Shown piece after piece: positions 55,130 through 63,918 of a DNA stretch of 64,000 nt (the first letter of the stretch is position 1; each line of letters begins with the position of its first letter). A model generated the notes under the pieces. The model did not search any database and was not told the DNA's origin. It saw nothing but the letters and a program-made list of their open reading frames with translations. Origin of the DNA: Bradyrhizobium semiaridum (GTDB lineage: Bacteria > Pseudomonadota > Alphaproteobacteria > Rhizobiales > Xanthobacteraceae); contig NZ_JAGKJJ010000015.1 of NCBI RefSeq assembly GCF_020329505.1, positions 115,338 through 179,337 of the forward strand. Direction: 5' to 3'. Both the position numbers and the translations under genes were made by a program.

Positions 55130-55345
55130 TTATTGCTTGGCTGCATCGTCGCCGGATTTGGCGCTCGACTTCTTGGCGGCCGTTTTCTTCGCCTTCTTCT
55201 TCGGCGCCATCTTGCTCGCCTCGCCTTTCGTGGCGGTGTCGGCGCTTTGCGCAGCGGGCGCCGGGCTGGCGCCGGCCTTGTCCTGCGCGAGCGCGGTGGA
55301 CGACAGCAAAGCCACGGCGGTGGCGGCGAGGATCAGTGTTCGCAT
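55130..55345 (-). CDS. Small exported Lys/Ala-rich protein (71 aa)
   Basis: A signal peptide (MRTLILAATAVALLSSTALA) is followed by about 50 residues dominated by Ala, Lys and Asp (e.g. KMAPKKKAKKTAAKKSSAKS). The basic low-complexity tail is typical of small periplasmic or nucleoid-like basic proteins but matches no family I can name. The start at 55345 gives the signal peptide. Confidence 0.7.
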   Translation of the reverse strand: MRTLILAATAVALLSSTALAQDKAGASPAPAAQSADTATKGEASKMAPKKKAKKTAAKKSSAKSGDDAAKQ

Positions 55346-55491
55346 CGGATGGGGTCTCCCGTTGGTTTAGCGGCGGGCCTCAACGAGACAGAATGTCGCA
55401 GGGTTCCGCTGCACGGATCAGCTGTCCGTGACCGGTGCGTGATGACGGGAGGATGGATAGGTATCGCGCCTGGGAGCAGCCCGCTACCGGC

Positions 55492-55863
55492 TCATTTCCG
55501 CAAGATGATGAGCGCTTCCCGGTAGAGTTGCGAGAACGAGACCGCCAGCGCGCTCGACAGCAGGAATATCGAAATCCTGTCGTAGTCGGCAGCGGTAGGC
55601 CAGGTGAACTCGAAATAGGGCGGCAGGAACCCCCAGCAGACGATCGGAATCGTGATGATGGTGGCAAAGGCGCCGGCAGGTGCTCCGCCGAGCAGGCCGG
55701 CGACCAGGATGGCGGGCACGAAACCGGCGAAATAGAGCTGCAGGCCGATGGTCGCGAACACCTCCTGCAGCACGGCGGCAAAAGCTACAGCCAGCAGCGC
55801 GACGGCGAATGTCGGCAACGACCATGGCCGCAGGCTCAGGATGTAGTCGTTGCTCTTGCGCAT
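55492..55863 (-). CDS. DUF4118-like membrane protein
   Basis: A 123-residue protein with three or four hydrophobic helices, the central one LYFAGFVPAILVAGLLGGAP with a G-rich turn as in the DUF4118 domain of KdpD-like sensor kinases. It has no kinase domain attached, so it is a stand-alone membrane segment. The surrounding intergenic regions show no partner. Function unknown. Confidence 0.65.
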   Translation of the reverse strand: MRKSNDYILSLRPWSLPTFAVALLAVAFAAVLQEVFATIGLQLYFAGFVPAILVAGLLGGAPAGAFATIITIPIVCWGFLPPYFEFTWPTAADYDRISIFLLSSALAVSFSQLYREALIILRK

Positions 55864-56037
55864 TGCGGTTCCCCCGCGCCCCCGCGAGGTCCGGGAAGGT
55901 AGCGGAGGAGTTTTGCAAATAAAAGCCCGTAGGAATCCGTGGCCCGGGGCTTCCCGCCGGGCGTCGCGGCATGGTCAAGCCGCTGCCTCATTGTGTCGGC
56001 TTATTGCGTCGCGGCGGGAGATCGCGGGGACAATGCC

Positions 56038-56397
56038 ATGGGACTTCTGATCCTTCTAATCGCGATGGGCATCGGCTTCGGTGCGGGTTACGGCGTGCGC
56101 GAGATGATCTCGCGCCGTCGCCGCCGTGCCGCGCGGGGCGACAAGAGGCAGTCGCATTGGGGCGACGCGGCCGTGGCCGGCACCGGAACTGACGCCATCA
56201 ATCTGGAGCGCCTTCTGGTTGCCGCGAATGACGACGTCACCGGCCGCCGTCGCCAGCATCAACCGGCTGTCGCTCAACCGGTCAACCGCAACACCCGGCC
56301 CGATGAAGAATTCGATGGCGCCGTCCGTGACCTGCTCGGCGCGCTCAACCGCCGCCCGCCGGACGCGTCGACGTCGCCGCGCGAGGCGCGGCCCTGA
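56038..56397 (+). CDS. Small membrane-anchored basic protein (119 aa)
   Basis: The N-terminus is a membrane helix (MGLLILLIAMGIGFGAGYGV) followed by a strongly basic stretch (REMISRRRRRAARGDK) and a hydrophilic, probably disordered tail. The positive-inside rule places the tail in the cytoplasm. No family is recognised; the reading frame is open and continuous but its ribosome site is weak. Confidence 0.6.
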   Translation: MGLLILLIAMGIGFGAGYGVREMISRRRRRAARGDKRQSHWGDAAVAGTGTDAINLERLLVAANDDVTGRRRQHQPAVAQPVNRNTRPDEEFDGAVRDLLGALNRRPPDASTSPREARP

Positions 56398-56502
56398 GCC
56401 GCGCGCCTTTGCATGGGGTTGTTTTTCGACATTCTGGATCAGGCGGTCCCTGACGGCACCAGAATGCCGGCGAGCGCACCCAGCAGGGTTCATGAGACCG
56501 AA

Positions 56503-56577
56503 TGGTGGACGCACAAGGGATCGAACCTTGGACCTCTCCCGTGTGAAGGGAACGCTCTCCCGCTGAGCTATGCGTCC
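56503..56577 (-). tRNA. tRNA-Val (anticodon CAC)
   Basis: The minus strand folds as a 75-base tRNA including the CCA end: acceptor GGACGCA / TGCGTCC, D-arm AGCTCAGCGGGAGAGC, anticodon loop TTCACAC (CAC at its centre), T-arm with GGTTCGATCC, discriminator A and encoded CCA. The CAC anticodon reads the Val codon GTG. Confidence 0.95.
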
Positions 56578-56712
56578 GGGATATGACGTGCGTCAAAGGC
56601 CGCTGGTTGGTGGCCGGCCGAAAAGGCGCTTCGTCAGAGCGTGCGATTTACGAAGTGCCGGGTAGGGGTGTCAAGCCAAGACCTCGACAAGACCTCGAAT
56701 GACGGGCTGAAA

Positions 56713-57996
56713 TCAGGCCCCCTGCTGCCGGGCGCGGGAGGCGTGGGATTGCAGCGCCCGGATGCGCTCGGCGAGCGTCCCGCCGCCTTCGGGCATCCCG
56801 TTGCCGGAGGTGGCGCCGTTGGCGGGCCTTGCGCCGGTCTTGGCCGGCACCGTCGGTTCGGCCGCCAGCATGGCCTCGATCGCCGAATTCGGGCCCTCGA
56901 GCTGGATCGCGAGCTTGGCCACCTCGGCGGCGATGTCGTTGATGCGCTCGCGCAGCAGCGCGTTCTCCATGCGCTCGGTGGCCCAGGAGCTTTCGGCCTG
57001 TTGCTGGATCGCGTTGATGTCGCGCTGCAGCTTGCTGCGCTCGTCACGCGCGATGCGCAGCTGCTCCTCGGCTGCTGCCTTCTCCTGGCGCAGCTTCTCG
57101 AGCGCGGGCGACATGCCGCCGCTGGTCGCGGCGATCTCCTCGCGCAGTTGCTGCACTGTCCGCTCGGCGGCGGCGTTGGCCTGCTTGAGCTGGCCGTTCT
57201 CGAATTCGCGCTCGGCCAGCAGCTTGCCCTGGGTCGCGAGCCGGTCCTCGAGTTCGTTGACGCGATTGCCGAGCATCTCGGCTTCCTTGACCTGGGCGAC
57301 CAGCTGGCGGTCGAGATCGGTGACGCGCTGGCTCAGATTCTCGACCCGGCTGCGTGCGTCGGTCAGGTCGCGCGTGACGGTTTCCGACTGGCTGCGCTCC
57401 TGGGCGAGGCGGGCCTCGGTCGCCGCGAAATCCCTGGCGGCATCGCCGACCCGGTTGCGCAGCTCCTCGACCTGGGTCCGCACCGCGACGAGCTCGATCT
57501 GGCGGCTGTCGGCGGTCATCGCGCGGTCGTTGAGCTCGGCGTTGATCTTGCCAAGTTCGCTCTGCTTGTCGGCCAGTGCCTGCTCGGCGGCGCGCAGCAG
57601 CTCGGACTTGGCGGAGAATTCCTCCTCGGTGGCGCGCAGCTGCTCCTTCATCGCCTTCTCGCGCGCCTCCAGCGCGAAGATCGTGGCGTTCTTCTCGCTG
57701 AGCTCGATCTTCATGCGGTTGATCGCGTCGGTCTTCTTGCCGAGCTCGGCGAGCTGGCTGGTGGTCTTGCTCTTGAGTTGGTCGACGCTCATCTCGAGCC
57801 GGCGCGCCGACATCGCGAACTCGGCGCGGAGCTGATCCTTGTCGGCCTGGATTTCGGCCATCGACAGCGGAGTGGCCGCCTCCATGCGCCGCGTGGTCAG
57901 CCGCACCGCGCGGTTGTGCACCAGCGGGACGATCATCAGGCCACACAGCATCGAGATCAGGAAACCGATCGCCGCGTACATGATCGGTTCGATCAT
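56713..57996 (-). CDS. Membrane-anchored long coiled-coil protein
   Basis: A 427-residue protein with one N-terminal helix (MYAAIGFLISMLCGLMIVPL) and a coiled coil across most of residues 40-360, with strong heptad character (e.g. RVENLSQRVTDLDRQLVAQV) and alternating Glu/Lys/Gln surfaces. The C-terminal 60 residues are Pro/Gly-rich and probably disordered. The layout suggests a cytoplasmic or periplasmic scaffold tethered to the membrane, perhaps in envelope or division-site organisation, but no motif proves it. It is conserved-looking and single-copy here. Confidence 0.8.
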   Translation of the reverse strand: MIEPIMYAAIGFLISMLCGLMIVPLVHNRAVRLTTRRMEAATPLSMAEIQADKDQLRAEFAMSARRLEMSVDQLKSKTTSQLAELGKKTDAINRMKIELSEKNATIFALEAREKAMKEQLRATEEEFSAKSELLRAAEQALADKQSELGKINAELNDRAMTADSRQIELVAVRTQVEELRNRVGDAARDFAATEARLAQERSQSETVTRDLTDARSRVENLSQRVTDLDRQLVAQVKEAEMLGNRVNELEDRLATQGKLLAEREFENGQLKQANAAAERTVQQLREEIAATSGGMSPALEKLRQEKAAAEEQLRIARDERSKLQRDINAIQQQAESSWATERMENALLRERINDIAAEVAKLAIQLEGPNSAIEAMLAAEPTVPAKTGARPANGATSGNGMPEGGGTLAERIRALQSHASRARQQGA

Positions 57997-58138
57997 GAAG
58001 GGTCACTCCAGGCAAAGAAGGAATTGTTAATCACAATGCCACGGCGGGCCGGCCCAAGGCCAGCCCGTTTGCCGCGTTAACGTTGATCGCTAACCGTGTC
58101 GGATTGAGCGCTCCGCGATCACCTGTCCGGGCGACCGC

Positions 58139-58741
58139 CTAGAACGGGTTCCAGGTCGCGCGCGGGGTGTATTTCAGGTAGCCGACATTGGCGCCGAGCC
58201 GCAGCCCGATGCCGGAGCGGATCGGCACCAGCACGATGTTGTTGGAGGTCAGCGCGGTCATGCCGAAGCCGCCGACGATATAGGCCGAGCCGTCGATGCC
58301 GACGAAGCGCTGATAGATCGCCTGCGTCGAGGGCAGGTTATAGACCAGCGTCATGGTGCGGGCGCCGTCGCCGCCCCAGTCGAACCCGACCGAGGGACCC
58401 TGCCAATAGACCCGGAGGTCGCCGGCGTTCTTGGTGTAAAGCGTGCCTTCGCCGTAGCGCAGGCCGGCCACGAAGGCGCCGGAGCCTTCCTCGCCGAGCA
58501 CGTAGCCGTTGGGCAGGCCCCATTGGCTGACCGCACGCTCGATCACCGAGGCGAGCCCGCGCGAAACATTGCCGAAGAACTTGTGCCCGGCGTTGACCAG
58601 CTCATCAGGCCCGTAAGTATACGGGGTCGGTTCACGCTGTGGCGGCGGATATTGCGGCGGGGGCTGCTGCGCGGCTGCCCCCGCGGTCCAGCACATCAGC
58701 GCGGCGAACGCGACCGCGGCAAGGCGTGATGCGAATCTCAT
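58139..58741 (-). CDS. EipA-like envelope protein (DUF1134)
   Basis: A 200-residue periplasmic protein: a signal peptide (VAFAALMCWTAGAAA), a Pro/Gln-rich linker and a beta-rich domain with VSRGLASVIERAVSQWG, GYVLGEEGSGAFVAGLRYGE and VYWQGPSVGFDWGGDGARTM. These fit DUF1134, whose Brucella member EipA supports envelope integrity. In Brucella, eipA is reported under CtrA control; I saw only a partial CtrA half-site (TTAA) upstream here, so that link is not shown. Assignment is by family. Confidence 0.85.
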   Translation of the reverse strand: MRFASRLAAVAFAALMCWTAGAAAQQPPPQYPPPQREPTPYTYGPDELVNAGHKFFGNVSRGLASVIERAVSQWGLPNGYVLGEEGSGAFVAGLRYGEGTLYTKNAGDLRVYWQGPSVGFDWGGDGARTMTLVYNLPSTQAIYQRFVGIDGSAYIVGGFGMTALTSNNIVLVPIRSGIGLRLGANVGYLKYTPRATWNPF

Positions 58742-58852
58742 TAAGAACCCCTGCTATCGAAATTCCGGGTGTTGCCCTTAACCTGACGCCAACAAGCACG
58801 GCTCTAGGTTGCGCCCGGTGTCCCCTCGACTCGGATGTTATCGGTAGCAACT

Positions 58853-59359
58853 ATGACGGCACAACGGCAGGAAAGATATGGTTGGTGCCGTGGAATGGCG
58901 TTTTTCGGCCTGTGGGCGGGCATTTTGGCGGCCATCGGCCCTGATGCGGCCGCTTGGGCCACCACCACTGAGCGCGTGGTGACCAACCGCTATTCGGGAC
59001 TGGCGATCGAAGGTTTCGATCCCGTCGCCTATTTCACCGATGCCGCCGCCACCCAGGGACGGCCGGAATTCGAAGCCGCCGAAGCCGGCGCGATCTGGCG
59101 CTTCCGCAACGAAGGCAACCGCGCCTCGTTCGTCGCCCACCCCGAGATCTATGGTCCGCAGTTCGGCGGTTACGATCCGACCGACCTCGTGCGCGGCGTC
59201 GCCTGTGCCGGCAATCCGCGGTTCTGGGTGGTCGCCGGCAACAGGCTCTATCTGTTCAACCGGGAAACCAGCCGCGACGCCTTTGCCGCCGATCCGGCGC
59301 GCTTCCTGAAGGAGGCCAGGGGGCGCTGGCCGGACCTGCAGCAAAGTCTCGCACGATAG
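58853..59359 (+). CDS. Exported YHS-domain protein
   Basis: A 168-residue protein with a signal-like region (MAFFGLWAGILAAIGPDAAA) and a YHS domain: GFDPVAYFTDAAA followed by WRFRNEGNRASFVAHPEIYG, PQFGGYDPTDLVRGVAC. The YHS domain usually binds metal through Cys or His; here a His (AHPEI) and Cys (GVACAG) are present. ATG 58853 is the chosen start, with 58835 and 58895 as alternatives. The gene converges on the CysQ-like gene with no bases between their stops. Role unknown. Confidence 0.7.
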   Translation: MTAQRQERYGWCRGMAFFGLWAGILAAIGPDAAAWATTTERVVTNRYSGLAIEGFDPVAYFTDAAATQGRPEFEAAEAGAIWRFRNEGNRASFVAHPEIYGPQFGGYDPTDLVRGVACAGNPRFWVVAGNRLYLFNRETSRDAFAADPARFLKEARGRWPDLQQSLAR

Positions 59360-60187
59360 TCAGGGCGCCGCGCCTGGGTCGCCCCAGGCGATGAACTCCG
59401 GCACCAGGAAATTCTCGCGGCCCAGCCCGAAATGCAGCGGGCCGCCATTCCCGTCGGTCACCTTGCCGCCGGCCGCGACGACGACTGCGGCACCCGCAGC
59501 AACGTCCCATTCGGATGTCGGCGAGAGGCGGGGATAGATGTCGACTTCGCCCTCGGCGACGCGGCCGAACTTGACGGCCGAGCCCAGCACGGCGCGGACT
59601 GCATTGCCGCGCGCATCGATGAAACCTTCGGTGCGCGCATCGCCATGCGAGCGGCTGACGGCCACCGTCCACGGCTGACCGCGCGGCGGACACGGACGGG
59701 TCTTGATCGGCACGGCCTGCGCAATCGTGCTGCGATACAGCGTCAGCCGCTCCGCGCCCTTGCCGACGATGCCGCGCCAGATCAATCCGAGTGCAGGTGC
59801 GCCGACGATGCCGAGCAGCGGCGCGCCATCGGTGACCAGCGCCAGGTTGACCGTAAATTCGTCGCGGCCGGCGACGAACTCCTTGGTGCCGTCGAGCGGA
59901 TCGATCAGGAAGAAGCTGTCCTTGTAGGGCGGCGTCGCCAGATGGACGCGTTCCTCCGACAGCAATGAGACATGCGGCGCCAGCCGCCCCAGCCCTTCGA
60001 CGATGACGTGATCAGCGGCGAGATCCGCCTCGGTGACCGGCGAGCCATCGCTTTTGCCGGCAACATTCATCGTGGACCGGTTCACGGCGAGGATAGCCTC
60101 GCCGGCCCGGATCACCAGTTCCGTCAGTGATTCGAGCAGCGCCGCTGCGCTCTCGCAGCCGATGGCCGGGGAACGTGCCTCATTCAT
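59360..60187 (-). CDS. cysQ: 3'(2'),5'-bisphosphate nucleotidase / inositol-phosphatase-like enzyme (CysQ type)
   Basis: A 275-residue Li-sensitive phosphatase fold. It has SDGSPVTEADLAAD, the metal-binding LIDPLDGTKEFV (Asp residues coordinate Mg) and the late EWDVAAGAAVV. Length and motifs fit CysQ, which removes the 3'-phosphate of PAP or PAPS, a by-product of sulfate activation. Inositol monophosphatase and histidinol-phosphatase relatives share the motifs, so the substrate is probable rather than certain. The start at 60187 is the first of two overlapping ATG codons. It is divergent from chpT across 149 bases. Confidence 0.85.
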   Translation of the reverse strand: MNEARSPAIGCESAAALLESLTELVIRAGEAILAVNRSTMNVAGKSDGSPVTEADLAADHVIVEGLGRLAPHVSLLSEERVHLATPPYKDSFFLIDPLDGTKEFVAGRDEFTVNLALVTDGAPLLGIVGAPALGLIWRGIVGKGAERLTLYRSTIAQAVPIKTRPCPPRGQPWTVAVSRSHGDARTEGFIDARGNAVRAVLGSAVKFGRVAEGEVDIYPRLSPTSEWDVAAGAAVVVAAGGKVTDGNGGPLHFGLGRENFLVPEFIAWGDPGAAP

Positions 60188-60336
60188 GGGCCAAGTCTCA
60201 TAAGTCTCATATTCTGTTCGTGTTCCCTTAGCAGTCCCGCCGCAAGCTGGCAGCATGCGTCTTCGCGGTGTATCAAGCCCACAGGCATGCGTGATTCGCA
60301 CTCCTCCCGCGGCGTGCGGCTTTCCAGGAACAATCA

Positions 60337-60984
60337 ATGTCTGGCACTTCGTCTCCCGGCCCCGCCCCCGATGCACTCGAACTCGCGGCGCTGCTGTGCT
60401 CGCGGGTTTGCCACGATCTCATCAGTCCGGTGGGCGCGATCGTCAATGGGCTTGAGGTCCTCGACGACAATCCCAAGCCCGAGGACCGCGACTTCGCGCT
60501 CGATCTGATCCGCAAGAGCGCGAAGACCGCCTCGGCACGGCTGCAGTTCTGCCGCCTGGCATTCGGCGCCGCCGGCTCGTCCGGCGCGCAGATCGATCTC
60601 GGCGACGCTCAGACCATGGCGAAGGGCCATCTCGAGGACGGCAAGCTGACGCTGAGCTGGAATCTGCCGCGGCTGCTGCTGCCCAAGAATCGGGTCAAGC
60701 TGCTGCTCAACATGCTGGTGATTGCGCAGCAGACGATTCCGCGTGGCGGCACCTTGACGATCGATCCGGTCGGCGAGGGCGAGACGATGAGTTTTCGCAT
60801 CACGTCCGCCGGCCTCAACGCGCGCGTGCCGCAGAACATCGTCGATCTGCTCGGCGGGACGTCGTCGAACACGGTCGATGCGCACGCAGTGCAGCCGCAT
60901 TACACGCGCCTTTTGGCTGAGGCCTGCGGGCTGAAGGTGACGCTCGTGCTCGACGGCGACAAGGTGGTTGTCGCCGCGGCCTGA
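60337..60984 (+). CDS. chpT: Histidine phosphotransferase ChpT
   Basis: A 215-residue protein with the phosphorylatable His26 in CSRVCHDLISPVGAIV, in a helical bundle resembling the DHp domain of a histidine kinase, and a degenerate ATPase-like C-terminal domain (IPRGGTLTIDPVGEGETM). In alphaproteobacteria ChpT relays phosphate from CckA to CtrA and CpdR in cell-cycle control. Here it lies immediately before cheA, an arrangement that may tie chemotaxis and cell-cycle genes together in transcription or simply be syntenic. A terminator follows. Confidence 0.93.
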   Translation: MSGTSSPGPAPDALELAALLCSRVCHDLISPVGAIVNGLEVLDDNPKPEDRDFALDLIRKSAKTASARLQFCRLAFGAAGSSGAQIDLGDAQTMAKGHLEDGKLTLSWNLPRLLLPKNRVKLLLNMLVIAQQTIPRGGTLTIDPVGEGETMSFRITSAGLNARVPQNIVDLLGGTSSNTVDAHAVQPHYTRLLAEACGLKVTLVLDGDKVVVAAA

Positions 60985-61005
60985 AGCGGCCCCGCGCGAA
61001 TTTCG

Positions 61006-61020
61006 TTAATCAGGCGTTAC
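61006..61020 (+). promoter_or_regulatory. CtrA-like box between chpT and cheA
   Basis: TTAA-N7-TTAC at 61006-61020 is one base away from the CtrA consensus TTAA-N7-TTAA. It lies 157 bases before the cheA start and just before the hairpin. Function is inferred from the consensus only. Confidence 0.35.
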
Positions 61021-61024
61021 TAAG

Positions 61025-61053
61025 GGCCGCGCGATTTGATCGCGCGGCCTTAT
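61025..61053 (+). terminator. Hairpin terminator after chpT
   Basis: Strong inverted repeat GGCCGCGCGAT (61025-61035) / ATCGCGCGGCC (61039-61049) with a 3-base loop, followed by TTAT and then a T-rich stretch. It probably ends the chpT transcript. Confidence 0.75.
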
Positions 61054-61176
61054 GTCTTTGTTGATCCCGTTCTTTTCCATTTGCTCAACCAAACTTAAAC
61101 GCTTTGCGGAGAAGCTGGCCCGGTTCCGTCAGGCGCGTCGATGTCGCGCGCTGCTGCGTATTTGAAGGTTGGTTTC

Positions 61177-63900
61177 ATGGACGATCTGTTGCGCGAGTTC
61201 CTGACGGAGAGCAGCGAAAGCCTGGACACGGTCGACAACCAGCTGGTGCAGTTCGAGCAGGATCCGAACAACGCGAAGATTCTGGATAACATCTTCCGGC
61301 TGGTGCACACGATCAAGGGCACCTGCGGCTTCCTCGGTCTGCCGCGGCTGGAAGCGCTGGCGCATGCCGGCGAGACGTTGATGGGCAAATTCCGCGACGG
61401 CATGCCGGTGCGCGCCGAGGCGGTGACGCTGATCCTGTCCTCGATCGACCGCATCAAGGAGATTCTGGCGGGGCTCGAGGCCACCGAGGCCGAGCCCGAG
61501 GGCAACGACCGCGACCTGATCGATCAATTGGAAGCCATGGTCGAGCACGGCATGGCGGCAATGTCTGCTGCTGAATCTGAAGCTGGCATCCCCGTCGTCG
61601 AGGCGCCGTCGGTGCAGCCCGACGTCACCGCGGGCATGCTGGTGGCGCAGACGCTGGAGCGTCCGCTGCGCCCGGGCGAGGTCTCGCTCGACGAGCTCGA
61701 GCGCGCGTTCCGCGAGACCGAGACCGAAGTCGCCATACCCGCGCCCGTGCCCGTTGCCAAGCCGGCCGCCGCAGCGCCCGCAGCCGAGCCGACGGAGGCC
61801 GCCAGGAAGCCGGCCCGCAAGGCCGCGACGGAAGGCGATGTCCAGGAAGGCGACAAGATCGCCAACCAGTCGATCCGGGTCAATGTCGACACCCTCGAAC
61901 ACCTCATGACCATGGTCTCCGAGCTGGTCTTGACCCGCAACCAGTTGCTGGAGATCTCGCGGCGCAACGAGGACAGCGAGTTCAAGGTGCCGCTGCAGCG
62001 GCTCTCCAACGTCACCGCCGAGCTGCAGGAAGGCGTCATGAAGACGCGCATGCAGCCGATCGGCAATGCCTGGCAGAAGCTGCCGCGCATCGTGCGCGAC
62101 CTCAGTGGCGAACTCGGCAAGCAGATCGAGCTGGAGATGCACGGCGCCGACACCGAGCTCGACCGCCAGGTGCTCGACCTGATCAAGGACCCGTTGACGC
62201 ACATGGTGCGCAACTCCGCCGATCATGGCCTCGAGACCACCGCCGAGCGCCTCGCGGCCGGCAAGGGAGAGCAGGGCACCATCCGTCTCTCCGCCTATCA
62301 CGAGGGCGGCCACATCATCATCTGCATCGCCGACAACGGCCGCGGCCTCAACACCGAGCGGATCAAGGCCAAGGCGCTCCAGAACGGTCTCGTCACCGAG
62401 GCCGAGCTGGAGAAGATGACCGAGGCGCAGATCCACAAGTTCATCTTCGCGCCGGGCTTCTCCACCGCGGCGCAGGTCACCTCGGTCTCCGGCCGCGGCG
62501 TCGGCATGGACGTGGTGCGCACCAATATCGACCAGATCGGCGGCACCATCGACATCAAGAGCGTCGCCGGCGAGGGCGCCTCGGTCACCATCAAGATCCC
62601 GCTGACCCTTGCGATCGTCTCCGCCCTGATCGTCGAAGCCGGCGGCGACCGCTTTGCGATCCCGCAATTGTCTGTCGTCGAGCTGGTGCGGGCCCGCGCC
62701 AACTCCGAGCATCGCATCGAGCGGATCAAGGACACCGCGGTCTTGCGGCTGCGCAACAAGCTGCTGCCGCTGATCCATCTCAAGAAGCTCTTGAAGATCG
62801 ACGACGGCGCGGCCTCCGATCCCGAGAACGGCTTTATCGTGGTCACCCAGGTCGGCAGCCAGACTTTCGGCATCGTGGTCGACGGCGTGTTCCACACCGA
62901 GGAGATCGTGGTCAAGCCGATGTCGACGAAACTGCGGCACATCGACATGTTCTCCGGCAACACCATTCTGGGCGATGGCGCCGTGATCATGATCATCGAC
63001 CCCAACGGCATCGCCAAGGCGCTCGGCGCCTCCGGCTCCTCGGCCCATGAGATGGCCGAGGACAGCGCCAGCGCCCATGCCAACAGCGGCGAGCAGCTGA
63101 CCTCGCTGTTGGTGTTCCGCGCCGGCTCCAGCCAGCCCAAGGCGGTGCCGCTCAGCCTGGTCACCCGGCTGGAGGAGATCGCGACCGACAAGATCGAGCT
63201 CTCCAACGGCCGCTACATGGTGCAGTACCGCGAGCAGCTGATGCCGCTGGTGCAGATGGCCAATGTGCAGGTGCAGACGCAAGGCACCCAGCCGATCCTG
63301 GTGTTCGCCGACGACGGCCGCTCGATGGGGCTGGTGGTCGACGAGATCATCGACATCGTCGAGGAGCGGCTCAACATCGAGGTCGCCGGCAGCCAGGACG
63401 GCATCCTCGGCTCGGCGGTGATCAAGGGCCAGGCCACCGAGGTGATCGATGTCGGCCATTTCCTGCCGATGGCGTTCGCCGACTGGTTCTCGCGCAAGGA
63501 GATGCGGCCCTCGGCCAGCGCGCAGTCGGTGCTGCTGGTCGACGACAGTGCCTTCTTCCGCAACATGCTGGCGCCGGTGCTCAAGGCCGCCGGCTACAAG
63601 GTGCGCACCGCGCAGAACGCGCAGGAAGGGCTGAGCGTGCTGCGCTCGGGCCAGAGCTTCGACGTGGTGCTGACCGACATCGAGATGCCCGAGATGAACG
63701 GCTTCGAGTTCGCCGAGAACATCCGCAGCGACCACAATCTCAATGCGATGCCGATCATCGCGCTGTCGGCGATGGTCTCGCCGGCGGCGATCGAGCGCGG
63801 CCGGCAGGCCGGCTTCCACGACTATGTCGCAAAGTTCGACCGGCCCGGGCTGATCGCGGCGCTGAAGGAACAGACCGCCGAGATGCGGCGGGCAGCCTAA
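61177..63900 (+). CDS. cheA: Chemotaxis histidine kinase CheA fused to a receiver domain
   Basis: A 907-residue CheA: an N-terminal HPt domain with phospho-acceptor His44 (LVHTIKGTCGF), a variable Ala/Pro linker, the dimerisation and kinase core (about residues 220-465; HATPase motifs MVRNSADHGLE, CIADNGRGLN and GRGVGMDVVRTN), a CheW-like domain, and a C-terminal REC domain with Asp834 (LTDIEMPEMNGF). The REC fusion is characteristic of hybrid CheA proteins in alphaproteobacteria and lets the kinase act as a phosphate sink. Start 61177 has gaagg upstream; ATG 61141 is a less likely alternative. It is followed by cheW. Confidence 0.96.
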   Translation: MDDLLREFLTESSESLDTVDNQLVQFEQDPNNAKILDNIFRLVHTIKGTCGFLGLPRLEALAHAGETLMGKFRDGMPVRAEAVTLILSSIDRIKEILAGLEATEAEPEGNDRDLIDQLEAMVEHGMAAMSAAESEAGIPVVEAPSVQPDVTAGMLVAQTLERPLRPGEVSLDELERAFRETETEVAIPAPVPVAKPAAAAPAAEPTEAARKPARKAATEGDVQEGDKIANQSIRVNVDTLEHLMTMVSELVLTRNQLLEISRRNEDSEFKVPLQRLSNVTAELQEGVMKTRMQPIGNAWQKLPRIVRDLSGELGKQIELEMHGADTELDRQVLDLIKDPLTHMVRNSADHGLETTAERLAAGKGEQGTIRLSAYHEGGHIIICIADNGRGLNTERIKAKALQNGLVTEAELEKMTEAQIHKFIFAPGFSTAAQVTSVSGRGVGMDVVRTNIDQIGGTIDIKSVAGEGASVTIKIPLTLAIVSALIVEAGGDRFAIPQLSVVELVRARANSEHRIERIKDTAVLRLRNKLLPLIHLKKLLKIDDGAASDPENGFIVVTQVGSQTFGIVVDGVFHTEEIVVKPMSTKLRHIDMFSGNTILGDGAVIMIIDPNGIAKALGASGSSAHEMAEDSASAHANSGEQLTSLLVFRAGSSQPKAVPLSLVTRLEEIATDKIELSNGRYMVQYREQLMPLVQMANVQVQTQGTQPILVFADDGRSMGLVVDEIIDIVEERLNIEVAGSQDGILGSAVIKGQATEVIDVGHFLPMAFADWFSRKEMRPSASAQSVLLVDDSAFFRNMLAPVLKAAGYKVRTAQNAQEGLSVLRSGQSFDVVLTDIEMPEMNGFEFAENIRSDHNLNAMPIIALSAMVSPAAIERGRQAGFHDYVAKFDRPGLIAALKEQTAEMRRAA

Positions 63901-63918
63901 CCAACGGAAACGATACCG

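Noticed and set aside
56503..56577. tRNA-Val as an integration site for a genomic island
   Set aside because: No integrase gene, no direct repeat of the tRNA 3' end and no composition shift was found beside it.
61129..63819. Long minus-strand open frame opposite cheA (896 codons)
   Set aside because: It is the antisense shadow of cheA; composition is His/Leu/Arg-rich with no domain, and the plus strand encodes a complete, well-motifed kinase.
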